A stretch of 64,000 nt of DNA, from positions 5,462 to 69,461 of the forward strand of contig CAMCTC010000016.1 of the NCBI GenBank assembly GCA_945878355.1. The letters are read 5' to 3'. Under the pieces are notes generated by a model. The model was not told where the DNA came from. It saw only the letters and a program-made list of their open reading frames with translations, and ran no database searches. Shown piece after piece: positions 57,355 through 64,000 of this stretch. Position 1 is the stretch's first letter; each line of letters starts with the position of its first letter. A program made the translations under genes and the position numbers. Source of the DNA: Bordetella parapertussis (GTDB lineage: Bacteria > Pseudomonadota > Gammaproteobacteria > Burkholderiales > Burkholderiaceae_C).

Positions 57355-57595
57355 GCCATGGCCCGATCCAGAGAATCGACCGCCTTCGACGACCAGTGAA
57401 ATTGGCGATCAATGAGGGTGGCGAAAAATGGGGGTGACGAGCCTTGCCCTCGGCACTGGTCGCAACGGTTGGGGCTGCTTCGTTCCCGACCTGACCCGGT
57501 TGGCCGCGCTTCCATGCGAGGAGGCCCGTCGGGATCGATTGTAGGTCAGCGGGCTGGCTGACGAACCAGCCGAGGGTGCACTTTTGGCGCTGGAT
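57355..57595. other. gene-free convergent intergenic region
   Basis: 241 bases between the convergent pseudokinase-HDOD and PurM-like genes. I see no convincing ORF, RNA gene or strong terminator in it. Confidence 0.5.
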
Positions 57596-58732
57596 TCAGC
57601 GCAGTTGCAGGTCGTCGTCGCCGAAGCGGATGCCCAGCGGCTCGATCAGCAGTTGCTTGGGGCCGGTCTCGACCACGCCAGCCACGCGCGCACCAACGCC
57701 TTGCGCTTGCGCGATCTGCACTGTTCGCTCGGCGTCGGCAGCGGCCACGAAGATCGCGAAACCAGCGCCCATGTTGAGGGTGCTGTAGGCCTCCCGGTCA
57801 TCTTGTTGGGCGTGGCGCTGGATGAATTGCAGCACGGCCGGCACAGGCGGTACGGTATGGATTCGGTAGCTGAACGTCGCCGGATGGCGCAGCAGTTTGC
57901 GCCAACCGTGCCCTGTGATGTTGGCGCAGTAATGCGGCACGATGCCAGCCGCCCACAGGGCCTCGGTCACCGGCGAGTACAGCACCGTGGGCGCGAGCAA
58001 CGCCTCGCCGTAGCTCAGGCCCGGCTGGTTGATCGGATCAACCTCGGTCAGCCAGCCGTCGGTCAGCCTAGACAGCAGTTTGCGCGCCAAGCTCAGGCCG
58101 TTGGCGTGGATGCCGCTCGCGTCGAGCAGCACGATCACGTCGCCTGCGGCGAGTTTGTCGCCCACGCTGAGCCGTTCCTTGGGTTTGATCAGACCGGTGC
58201 ACGATGCGGCCAGGTCGATTCGGCCGCCCTCGACGATGCCTGCCAGCGCCGGTGTCTCACCGCCGCCCCAGGCCACTTTGCAGACGTCGCAGGCCGCCTT
58301 CCAGCCCGCCACCAATGCCTGGGAACGCTGCGCGTCGGCAAACCAGTCCGAGCCGCCTGCTGCCCAGTACGCTTGTACCACCAGCGGCGTCGCGCCGACC
58401 GTGATCAGGTCATTGACCGCCATCGCGATGGTGTCCTGGGCGATGCCGGCATACCAACTGCGACCGGTCAACGCGGCCATCTCGTCGGCCACCAAGGCTT
58501 TGGAGCCCAGGCACTCGACGATCGAAGCGATGTAGAACGGGCCGACGTCCACCACATACGCCGACTCTCCTCGCGAAGCCTGTATCTCGCTGAAGCCATG
58601 ACCGGCCAAGTGCCCGGCGGTGGCGGCGGCGGCGCGCTGTGCGCTGACCTTCAGTGGGTCGATCAGGTCGTAGTTGACGCCGGCCTGCTCATAGCTGAGG
58701 GTGCCTGGGTTGGAGGGGGCAGATGAACTCAT
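57596..58732 (-). CDS. PurM-family protein (AIR synthase-related paralogue)
   Basis: A 378-residue protein with the two-domain PurM layout: LSYEQAGVNYDLIDPLKVSA at the start, ITVGATPLVVQAYWAAG, VAWGGGETPALAG, SGIHANGLSLARKLLS, LLAPTVLYSPV and ANITGHGWRKLLR. The ATP-site loop that in true PurM reads SGTDGVGTK is SIVECLGSK here, and the region before it (GHGFSEIQASRGESAYVVDV) also differs. It is therefore more likely an AIR-synthase-related paralogue than the purine enzyme, although that cannot be excluded. It is divergent from dnaX and no purine genes are adjacent. Confidence 0.75.
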   Translation of the reverse strand: MSSSAPSNPGTLSYEQAGVNYDLIDPLKVSAQRAAAATAGHLAGHGFSEIQASRGESAYVVDVGPFYIASIVECLGSKALVADEMAALTGRSWYAGIAQDTIAMAVNDLITVGATPLVVQAYWAAGGSDWFADAQRSQALVAGWKAACDVCKVAWGGGETPALAGIVEGGRIDLAASCTGLIKPKERLSVGDKLAAGDVIVLLDASGIHANGLSLARKLLSRLTDGWLTEVDPINQPGLSYGEALLAPTVLYSPVTEALWAAGIVPHYCANITGHGWRKLLRHPATFSYRIHTVPPVPAVLQFIQRHAQQDDREAYSTLNMGAGFAIFVAAADAERTVQIAQAQGVGARVAGVVETGPKQLLIEPLGIRFGDDDLQLR

Positions 58733-58828
58733 CGCCCAGATTATCGGTGACGCCCTCGGCCTGCCGAGGCATTTTGGGCCGGTGCCGTCCGGCGCTGCCG
58801 CGCAGGGTCCGACCCGTAGAATCGGGCG

Positions 58829-60829
58829 ATGAGTCACGTCGTTCTGGCCCGCAAATACCGGCCTCGCAGTTTTGAGCAAATGGTTGGGCAGGCGCACGTC
58901 GTGCAGGCGCTGGGCAATGCATTGACCAGCGGCCGACTGCACCACGCCTATTTGTTCACCGGAACGCGCGGTATCGGCAAGACCACCGTCAGCCGCATTC
59001 TGGCCAAGAGCCTGAACTGCACCGGCGAAGACGGCCGTGGCGGTGTCACGGCGCACCCTTGCGGCACCTGCCAGGCCTGCACCGAGATCGACGCCGACCG
59101 CTTCATTGACTACATCGAGCTCGACGCCGCCAGCAACCGCAGCATCGATGAAATTCGCGACCTGATCGAACGAGCGGCCTACAAGCCCAGCGTCGGCCGC
59201 TTCAAGGTCTTCATGATCGACGAAGCGCACCAACTGACGAAAGACGCGTTCAACGCGCTGCTCAAGACGCTGGAAGAGCCGCCCGACTACCTGAAGTTCG
59301 TGCTCGCCACCACCGACCCCGAAAAAATGCTGCCCACGGTGCTCAGTCGCTGCCTGCAGTTCAATCTGCGGCCGATGGCGCCTGAGGTCGTGCAATCGCA
59401 TCTGCAGCAGGTGCTGCAAGCCGAAGGCGTGGCGGCCGATGCGGGCTCACTTCGCTTGCTGTCTCGGGCCGCGCGCGGCTCGATGCGCGATGCGCTGTCG
59501 CTGACCGACCAAGCGATCGCTTACGGCGCCGGCACGCTCGATGAGGCCGGTGTGCGCGCGATGCTGGGCACGGTCGACCGCTCGCACGCAGCGGCCCTCG
59601 TGGGCGCGTTGGCGGTGCGCGACGGTGCTGCCGTGCTGTCCACTGTTGACGCGCTGCGACAGCTTGGCCTGTCGGCCGCTGGCACGCTCGAGGAGGTGGC
59701 CGCCTTGCTTTCGCAGATGGCGGTCGAGCAGGCGGTGCCCGGCGCGCTTGACGAATCCGACCCGGACAGCGCCGGGGCGCGCCGCTTGGCCGGTGCGCTG
59801 GCTGCTGACGAGACCCAGTTGCTCTACAGCATCGTCGTTCATGGGCGTGCCGAGCTCAGCCTGTTGTCGGACGAATACGCAGCGTTGACGATGGTCTTGC
59901 TGCGGCTTCTGGCATTCGCACCCAGCGGTGCTTCGGCCGCACCGCGTTCGGCGCCATTGGTTGCGGCAGCGCGCGATGCCCGCAGCACAGCAGCCGTCAA
60001 ACCTGCTCCACCGCTCAAGCCTGCCGAGTTTCACGCTGCCGCTGTGCCTGTGACTTTGCGGCCTGTGCCCTTGGCCAGTTCGGCGACGGCGCTGCTGCCT
60101 GTGATGCCGCCTGTGATGCCGCCTGTGATGCCGCCTGTGATGCCAGTCGCTCGGCCGCTGCCGCTTGCTGCGCCTGTGGTGAGTAGCGATGCTGAACTGC
60201 CGCTCGCCGACAAGCCCACCCGTGCGCCCGTGCCAGCCCTAGTCGTCGGCGACCCGCCGCCTTGGGTCGACGATGTGGTCCCCGATGATGATGCCGGCCC
60301 TGCGCTTGTCGAGGCTATCGTGCCGGTCCGGGCAGCTGATCCTGAGTCGCGCGCGATCCGACGCCCAAACCCTGTGTTGCCGGCGCTGCAGCTCACCGAG
60401 CTTGGAGGCCAATGGGCCGCGCTGATTCGACCGCTGGTGGCCGCAGGCAGTGTCAGCGCGATGGTGCGTGAGCTCGCACTGCAGGCCGAGTTGCTGAGCG
60501 TGGTCGCAGTCGACGGTGGCGGTCGGCACTGGCGACTGCGCGTCGAGCGTGAGACGCTGCGTGCGCCTGCGTTGGCCCTCAAGCTTGCTGCCGCGCTGCA
60601 GTCTGCGCTCGACGAACCGGCGCAACTGGTGGTCGAAGCCGGCGTGGCGCAGGACTCGATCGCCCGCCGTGATGCAGTGGCGCGCGAGGCCGCGCAGCGC
60701 GAGGCCGAACAGACTATTCAAGATGATCCGGCCGTACGCGAACTGATGGCACAGTTCCCCACCGCGCGCATCGTGCCGGGATCGATCAAACCCCAACCCG
60801 CGGACCCCCGCGAAGCCAGGACAAACTGA
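58829..60829 (+). CDS. dnaX: DNA polymerase III subunits gamma/tau
   Basis: A 666-residue clamp-loader ATPase. Walker A is GTRGIGKTT, the zinc-binding cysteines lie in [13 protein letters not shown], the DEAH-like box is [20 protein letters not shown] and the SRC motif is [10 protein letters not shown]. Residues ~365-500 are a Pro/Ala-rich linker containing a PVMP repeat, then a tau-type C-terminal domain ([20 protein letters not shown]). I see no convincing programmed frameshift site, so gamma may not be made by the E. coli mechanism. It heads dnaX-ybaB-recR. Confidence 0.95.
   Translation: MSHVVLARKYRPRSFEQMVGQAHVVQALGNALTSGRLHHAYLFTGTRGIGKTTVSRILAKSLNCTGEDGRGGVTAHPCGTCQACTEIDADRFIDYIELDAASNRSIDEIRDLIERAAYKPSVGRFKVFMIDEAHQLTKDAFNALLKTLEEPPDYLKFVLATTDPEKMLPTVLSRCLQFNLRPMAPEVVQSHLQQVLQAEGVAADAGSLRLLSRAARGSMRDALSLTDQAIAYGAGTLDEAGVRAMLGTVDRSHAAALVGALAVRDGAAVLSTVDALRQLGLSAAGTLEEVAALLSQMAVEQAVPGALDESDPDSAGARRLAGALAADETQLLYSIVVHGRAELSLLSDEYAALTMVLLRLLAFAPSGASAAPRSAPLVAAARDARSTAAVKPAPPLKPAEFHAAAVPVTLRPVPLASSATALLPVMPPVMPPVMPPVMPVARPLPLAAPVVSSDAELPLADKPTRAPVPALVVGDPPPWVDDVVPDDDAGPALVEAIVPVRAADPESRAIRRPNPVLPALQLTELGGQWAALIRPLVAAGSVSAMVRELALQAELLSVVAVDGGGRHWRLRVERETLRAPALALKLAAALQSALDEPAQLVVEAGVAQDSIARRDAVAREAAQREAEQTIQDDPAVRELMAQFPTARIVPGSIKPQPADPREARTN
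60098..60145. repeat. 12-bp tandem repeat, four units, in the dnaX linker
   Basis: CCTGTGATGCCG occurs three times, followed by a copy ending in CCA. In the dnaX frame it codes for Pro-Val-Met-Pro four times. Length changes keep the reading frame and fall in a flexible linker. Confidence 0.9.
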
Positions 60830-60831
60830 CC

Positions 60832-61158
60832 ATGATGAAGAACCAACTCGCCGGCCTGATGAAGCAGGCCCAGGCCATGCAGGACAACCTGAAGAAGGCC
60901 CAGGATGAACTTGCGACGATCGAGGTCACCGGGGAGTCCGGTGCCGGTCTGGTCAAGGTGTTGATCACCTGCAAGCACGACGTACGGCGGGTGACCATCG
61001 ACCCCAGCCTGCTGGCCGAAGACAAGGACATGCTCGAAGACCTGGTGGCCGCCGCCTTCAACGACGCGGTGCGCCGGATCGAAGCCACCACGTCAGAGAA
61101 GATGGGCAAGCTCAGTGCCGGGATGCCGCAGATCCCTGGCATGAAATTCCCATTCTGA
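60832..61158 (+). CDS. ybaB: nucleoid-associated protein YbaB/EbfC
   Basis: A 108-residue DNA-binding protein of the YbaB/EbfC family: [40 protein letters not shown] and [20 protein letters not shown], followed by a short Met/Pro-rich tail ([13 protein letters not shown]). It starts two bases after the dnaX stop, so the genes are coupled. The dnaX-ybaB-recR order is conserved across proteobacteria. Confidence 0.96.
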   Translation: MMKNQLAGLMKQAQAMQDNLKKAQDELATIEVTGESGAGLVKVLITCKHDVRRVTIDPSLLAEDKDMLEDLVAAAFNDAVRRIEATTSEKMGKLSAGMPQIPGMKFPF

Positions 61159-61263
61159 TTCCCTCTCAAGCTCTGAGGCTTGTGATGCGCTTTCGCGGCG
61201 AATTGGCGCGCGGCGCGGTCTCAGCCATCGGCTCTAACGCTGCTCGTTGCACGCAGGTCCACC

Positions 61264-61863
61264 TTGGCTGAGCACAGTCTCGAAGCGCTGATCGACGCAC
61301 TGCGGCGCTTGCCCGGCGTGGGGGTGAAGTCGGCCCAGCGCATGGCCTACCACCTGCTGCAGCATGACCGCGAGGGTGCGCAGCGACTGGCGCAGGCGCT
61401 TTCTGCCGCCACGCTGTCGGTGCAGCATTGCGAACGCTGCCACACCTTCACCGAGGCCCTCGTCTGCGGCACTTGCAGCGATCCGGCGCGCGATGCGCGG
61501 CAGCTGCTGGTGGTCGAGAGCCCGGCCGACCAAGCGGCGATGGAGCGCAGCGGCAGCTACCGTGGTCTGTATTTCGTCCTGATGGGGCGTCTGTCGCCGC
61601 TCGATGGTGTGGGTTTGGCCGACATCGGTGTGCACCCCTTGCTCGAGCGTGCGGTTGACGGTGTGGTGCAGGAAGTGATCCTGGCAACCGGTTTCTCGGC
61701 CGAGGGTGAGGCAACAGCCCATGTGCTGTCACAAGCGCTGCGCGCCTTGGGCGGCGAGCAGGCTTTGACAGTCACCCGGCTGGCGCGCGGGGTGCCGGTT
61801 GGCAGCGAGCTGGAGTATGTCGATCTGTCGACGCTGGCCCATGCCTTGAGCGACCGGCGCTGA
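61264..61863 (+). CDS. recR: recombination mediator RecR
   Basis: A 199-residue protein of the RecFOR pathway that helps load RecA at gaps. It has the helix-hairpin-helix region ([20 protein letters not shown]), a four-Cys zinc site ([16 protein letters not shown]) and a Toprim domain ([17 protein letters not shown]). Start is TTG 61264, giving [10 protein letters not shown], with a weak ribosome binding site (GCAGG) upstream. It converges with mltD, 23 bases apart. Confidence 0.96.
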   Translation: MAEHSLEALIDALRRLPGVGVKSAQRMAYHLLQHDREGAQRLAQALSAATLSVQHCERCHTFTEALVCGTCSDPARDARQLLVVESPADQAAMERSGSYRGLYFVLMGRLSPLDGVGLADIGVHPLLERAVDGVVQEVILATGFSAEGEATAHVLSQALRALGGEQALTVTRLARGVPVGSELEYVDLSTLAHALSDRR

Positions 61864-61886
61864 GGCCAGCCGACTTTCGCTGCGGC

Positions 61887-63494
61887 TCAGTTCTGGGCGA
61901 CACGTGCCCGAGCCAGCGGTGCCGGGTGGGCAAGCTGCCGAGGGCCGCTTCTGGCGGCTACCTTTGTGGCAGGCTGCGCGGGCCGATTGACGACCATCAC
62001 GACCACCGGCTGACCAGGCTTGAAATGGGCGCTGGCGCTGGTGTGGTTCCATGAAGCCACCTGCGCTGCCGTGACGCGGTAGCGCTGTGCCACGCTGGCC
62101 ACGCTGTCGCCTTTCTTGCCGGCCTTGAAACTGATCTTGCGCATCGGCGGCAGATCGGGTGCCAGCGCCAGCACCGCATGATCAGCGACATGTTCGGTCA
62201 CGTCGGCCAGCGCCCGGGCGTTGCGCGGTACCAGCAAGGTTGAGCCGGCCTTGACCAGCATGCCTTTGGGGATGTTGTTGATCTCGCGCAGCTGGACTTC
62301 TGACATGCCGACTTGGCGTGCCAGCTCGGCCGGCTTCAGCGTCTTGGGCGCGACCCAGGCGGTCCAGCTCGCCAGGCTGCCTTTGTGCAAGGCGATCGCC
62401 TTGACGAAATGGCCGGCGCTGTCGTAGGGCAGCAGCACCTGCGGTGTGCCGGCAGCCAGGATCACAGGCTTGTTCATCTGTGGGTTGAGCTGCCTGAACT
62501 CCTCGAGTGGCAGGCCGGCCAGCCGTGCCGCCAGGTCGACATCAATGTCTCGGTCGATCGCCACCGACACAAAATAAGGGTGGTTCAACAGGGTTGGCAG
62601 CGTCAGCGCAAAAGCTTGTGGCCGCAGCACGATGTTTTTCACTGCCTGCAGCTTGGGCAGGTAGTTGCGCGTCTCATCGGGCATACGAAGGCTGTCGTAG
62701 TCAGTTGCCAGCCCGGCTTTCTGGTTGCGGGCGATGGCTTTCTGCACATTGCCTTGACCCCAGTTGTAAGCTGCCAGCGCCAGCCGCCAGTCGCCGAACA
62801 TGCCGTGCAGGACCTGCAGGTAGTCGAGCGCGGCCCGCGTCGAGGCCAACACGTCACGCCGGTCATCGCGAAAGACGTTCTGCCTGAGCGAAAAATCTCG
62901 CCCGGTGGCAGGCACGAACTGCCACATGCCCGAGGCCTTGGCGGTGGACAAGGCTTGCGGGTTGTAAGCGCTCTCTATGAAAGGCAGCAGCGCCAACTCG
63001 GTGGGCATCGCGCGCTTGTTGATCTCTTCGACGATGTGGAAGAGGTAGCGCCCGCCGCGTTCGGTCATGCGCTGCACGTATTCGGGCTTGCCCGCGTACC
63101 ACTGCTCCCATTTGCGCACCAGATCGTTGTCCAGATCTGGCATCGCCAGTCCGGTGCGCACGCGGGCCCAGAGGTCGGTCTGGGCCGATGCGGCGTCCAG
63201 GTCCAGGCGTTCGGTGGGACGCAGCGTTTCGATTGCGATCACAGCCTTGTCAGCAGCGGCCGTGACGGATGCGCCCGCCGTGGGCTCTGGTCGGCTCGTC
63301 GATGGTGCGGCCACGGGCGACGCTGCCGGAATCTTGGCGGTGACGGTCTTGGTCTCTGGCAGCGCTGCTGGTGTCTCGGACTGAAGGCTTGGCGCGGTGG
63401 TGCAAGCGCTCAACAGCAGTGCTGAGGCCAGCAAAGCCCATCGATTGAAGCTACAGGCCAGCGGACAAGCTGGATTTTCAGACGTCAAACTCAT
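61887..63494 (-). CDS. mltD: membrane-bound lytic murein transglycosylase D with LysM repeats
   Basis: A 535-residue lipoprotein (lipobox LLLSAC, Cys31) that cleaves peptidoglycan. The SLT catalytic domain has Glu174 in LLPFIESAYNPQA, SGMWQFVPATGRDF and ALAAYNWGQGNV. At least two LysM-type segments follow (LARQVGMSEVQLREINNIPK; KKGDSVASVAQRYRVTAAQV). A Ser/Ala/Thr-rich linker separates lipobox and enzyme. Its ATG overlaps the stop codon of the gloB fragment (TGATG), so the fragment is translated ahead of it. Confidence 0.93.
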   Translation of the reverse strand: MSLTSENPACPLACSFNRWALLASALLLSACTTAPSLQSETPAALPETKTVTAKIPAASPVAAPSTSRPEPTAGASVTAAADKAVIAIETLRPTERLDLDAASAQTDLWARVRTGLAMPDLDNDLVRKWEQWYAGKPEYVQRMTERGGRYLFHIVEEINKRAMPTELALLPFIESAYNPQALSTAKASGMWQFVPATGRDFSLRQNVFRDDRRDVLASTRAALDYLQVLHGMFGDWRLALAAYNWGQGNVQKAIARNQKAGLATDYDSLRMPDETRNYLPKLQAVKNIVLRPQAFALTLPTLLNHPYFVSVAIDRDIDVDLAARLAGLPLEEFRQLNPQMNKPVILAAGTPQVLLPYDSAGHFVKAIALHKGSLASWTAWVAPKTLKPAELARQVGMSEVQLREINNIPKGMLVKAGSTLLVPRNARALADVTEHVADHAVLALAPDLPPMRKISFKAGKKGDSVASVAQRYRVTAAQVASWNHTSASAHFKPGQPVVVMVVNRPAQPATKVAARSGPRQLAHPAPLARARVAQN

Positions 63495-63721
63495 CAGAAG
63501 CTGTACTTGCCGGTGTGCGACAGCCCGGACGCTGCAGCTGCCCCGCAGTTGGCTGCGACGATTGCAGGGTTGAGCGGGTGCTGCGTCACTAGAATGCCTG
63601 CCAGCGCAAGCCTTGGAACATCAAGCGCCGTATCGACTGGATCGACGACGTTGGAGTGTTGGCCCTTGTGCAGCTGGCGGAGGTTGTTGTCGAGGAATGA
63701 AGGCAAGGCAACGATTTTCAT
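63494..63721 (-). pseudogene. gloB: decayed 5' fragment of gloB (glyoxalase II), coupled to mltD
   Basis: An intact 75-codon ORF from ATG 63721 with AAGGA upstream. Residues 1-45 resemble the start of hydroxyacylglutathione hydrolase: MKIVALPSFLDNNLRQLHKG (compare MNLIALPAFSDNYIWLLHDG-type N-termini), NVVDPVDTALDV and GILVTQ. The metal-binding THxHxDH that should follow ILVT reads TQHPLNP, and the remaining ~180 residues of the enzyme are missing. It cannot be active. Start, ribosome binding site and stop overlap with mltD are kept, so it may survive as a leader for mltD translation. Confidence 0.65.
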
Positions 63722-64000
63722 GATGCGCAATCCTTCAATTATAGAGTTGGCCCAATGGCTTCAAAGCCCTCCCGGCCGCCTGCTGTTGGCCTGGGAGCAG
63801 CGCGAACTCGACCGTGCGGTGACCGATCTTTTCGGTTTCCACGCCTTGCAGCTGGGTCTGGTGGAGCTTCAGGCCTTGCGTGCCAACCGCATGCCTCAGC
63901 GCTGGGTTGCCAGCGACACCCTGCGTCTGGACATGCCACCGCTTGTTGGCGCTGAGCCCTCAGGTCTGCAGGCTGAGCCGCCATACCCGTCACTGCACTG
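63720..64000 (+). CDS. N-terminal part of a class I methyltransferase-like protein, cut by window end
   Basis: About 93 residues are visible, starting MMRNPSIIELAQWLQSPPGR (or one codon later). The segments LLLAWEQRELDRAVTDLFGF, HALQLGLVELQALRANRMPQ and RWVASDTLRLDMP resemble the N-terminus of the short SAM-dependent methyltransferases that lie divergent from gloB in many Burkholderiales. The SAM-binding site lies beyond the window, so the assignment rests mainly on context. Its start codon overlaps that of the divergent gloB fragment. Confidence 0.6.
   Translation, partial: MMRNPSIIELAQWLQSPPGRLLLAWEQRELDRAVTDLFGFHALQLGLVELQALRANRMPQRWVASDTLRLDMPPLVGAEPSGLQAEPPYPSLH

Noticed and set aside
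59321..59330. A6 run in dnaX as a programmed frameshift site
   Set aside because: It lies inside the conserved DPEKML segment of the ATPase domain, far upstream of where gamma would end, and no stop or stem-loop in the right place was seen.

Overview
The window is chromosomal DNA of a high-GC betaproteobacterium of the order Burkholderiales, most like the Comamonadaceae / Rubrivivax-Leptothrix-Methylibium group. The evidence is gene content and order: carA-carB-greA-DUF4149 beside yhbY/rlmE-ftsH-folP-glmM and pstSCAB-phoU-phoB-phoR, trxA-rho-rpmE2, dnaX-ybaB-recR, surE-pcm-nlpD, a Bug-type (TctC) solute receptor, and an intergenic palindromic element of a type I associate with these genomes. 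There is no insertion sequence, prophage, CRISPR array, rRNA or tRNA that I can see. Genes are dense, coding strand alternates in blocks, and most starts are ATG with a minority of GTG and TTG.

Layout. 1-9.5 kb: the 5' part of an HtrA-like protease, a DUF2189 membrane protein and lspA (minus); prlC, a PLP-dependent dehydratase, a 6-phosphofructokinase and a Bug receptor (plus); a crotonase (minus). 9.5-14.4 kb: a minus-strand run of MFS exporter, mdlB-like and mdlA-like ABC exporter halves. 14.7-22.7 kb: accessory-looking genes, namely a membrane protein with a degenerate nuclease fold, an SDR, a B12-binding radical SAM protein, two short uncharacterised proteins, an FAD dehydrogenase and a two-component pair. 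22.8-30.6 kb: surE-pcm-nlpD, then a 1162-residue fused indolepyruvate ferredoxin oxidoreductase and rlmD. rpoS, expected after nlpD, is not there. 30.6-33.3 kb: a geranylgeranyl-reductase-family flavoprotein, a YccA/Bax-inhibitor protein and a GlcG-like protein.

33.4-51.4 kb is a core block: pyrimidine/arginine precursor synthesis (carAB), transcription fidelity (greA), ribosome assembly (yhbY, rlmE), membrane protein quality control (ftsH), folate (folP), cell-wall precursor (glmM) and the complete phosphate uptake and sensing set (pstSCAB-phoU-phoBR). A good Pho box precedes pstS and a good sigma-32-type promoter precedes ftsH. 51.4-55.5 kb: a polytopic membrane protein, rpmE2, rho and trxA, all minus. 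55.6-64 kb: a pseudokinase-HDOD fusion, a PurM paralogue, dnaX-ybaB-recR, mltD, a decayed gloB fragment coupled to mltD, and the 5' end of a divergent methyltransferase.

Most of the window is ordinary housekeeping DNA. The items most worth a second look are the pseudokinase-HDOD protein, the surE-pcm-nlpD locus without rpoS, the gloB remnant, the radical SAM protein with a CX4CX2C cluster motif, the palindromic element forming part of a small ORF, and the compact regulatory sites at ftsH/folP and pstS. I see no convincing multi-gene system that is wholly new.
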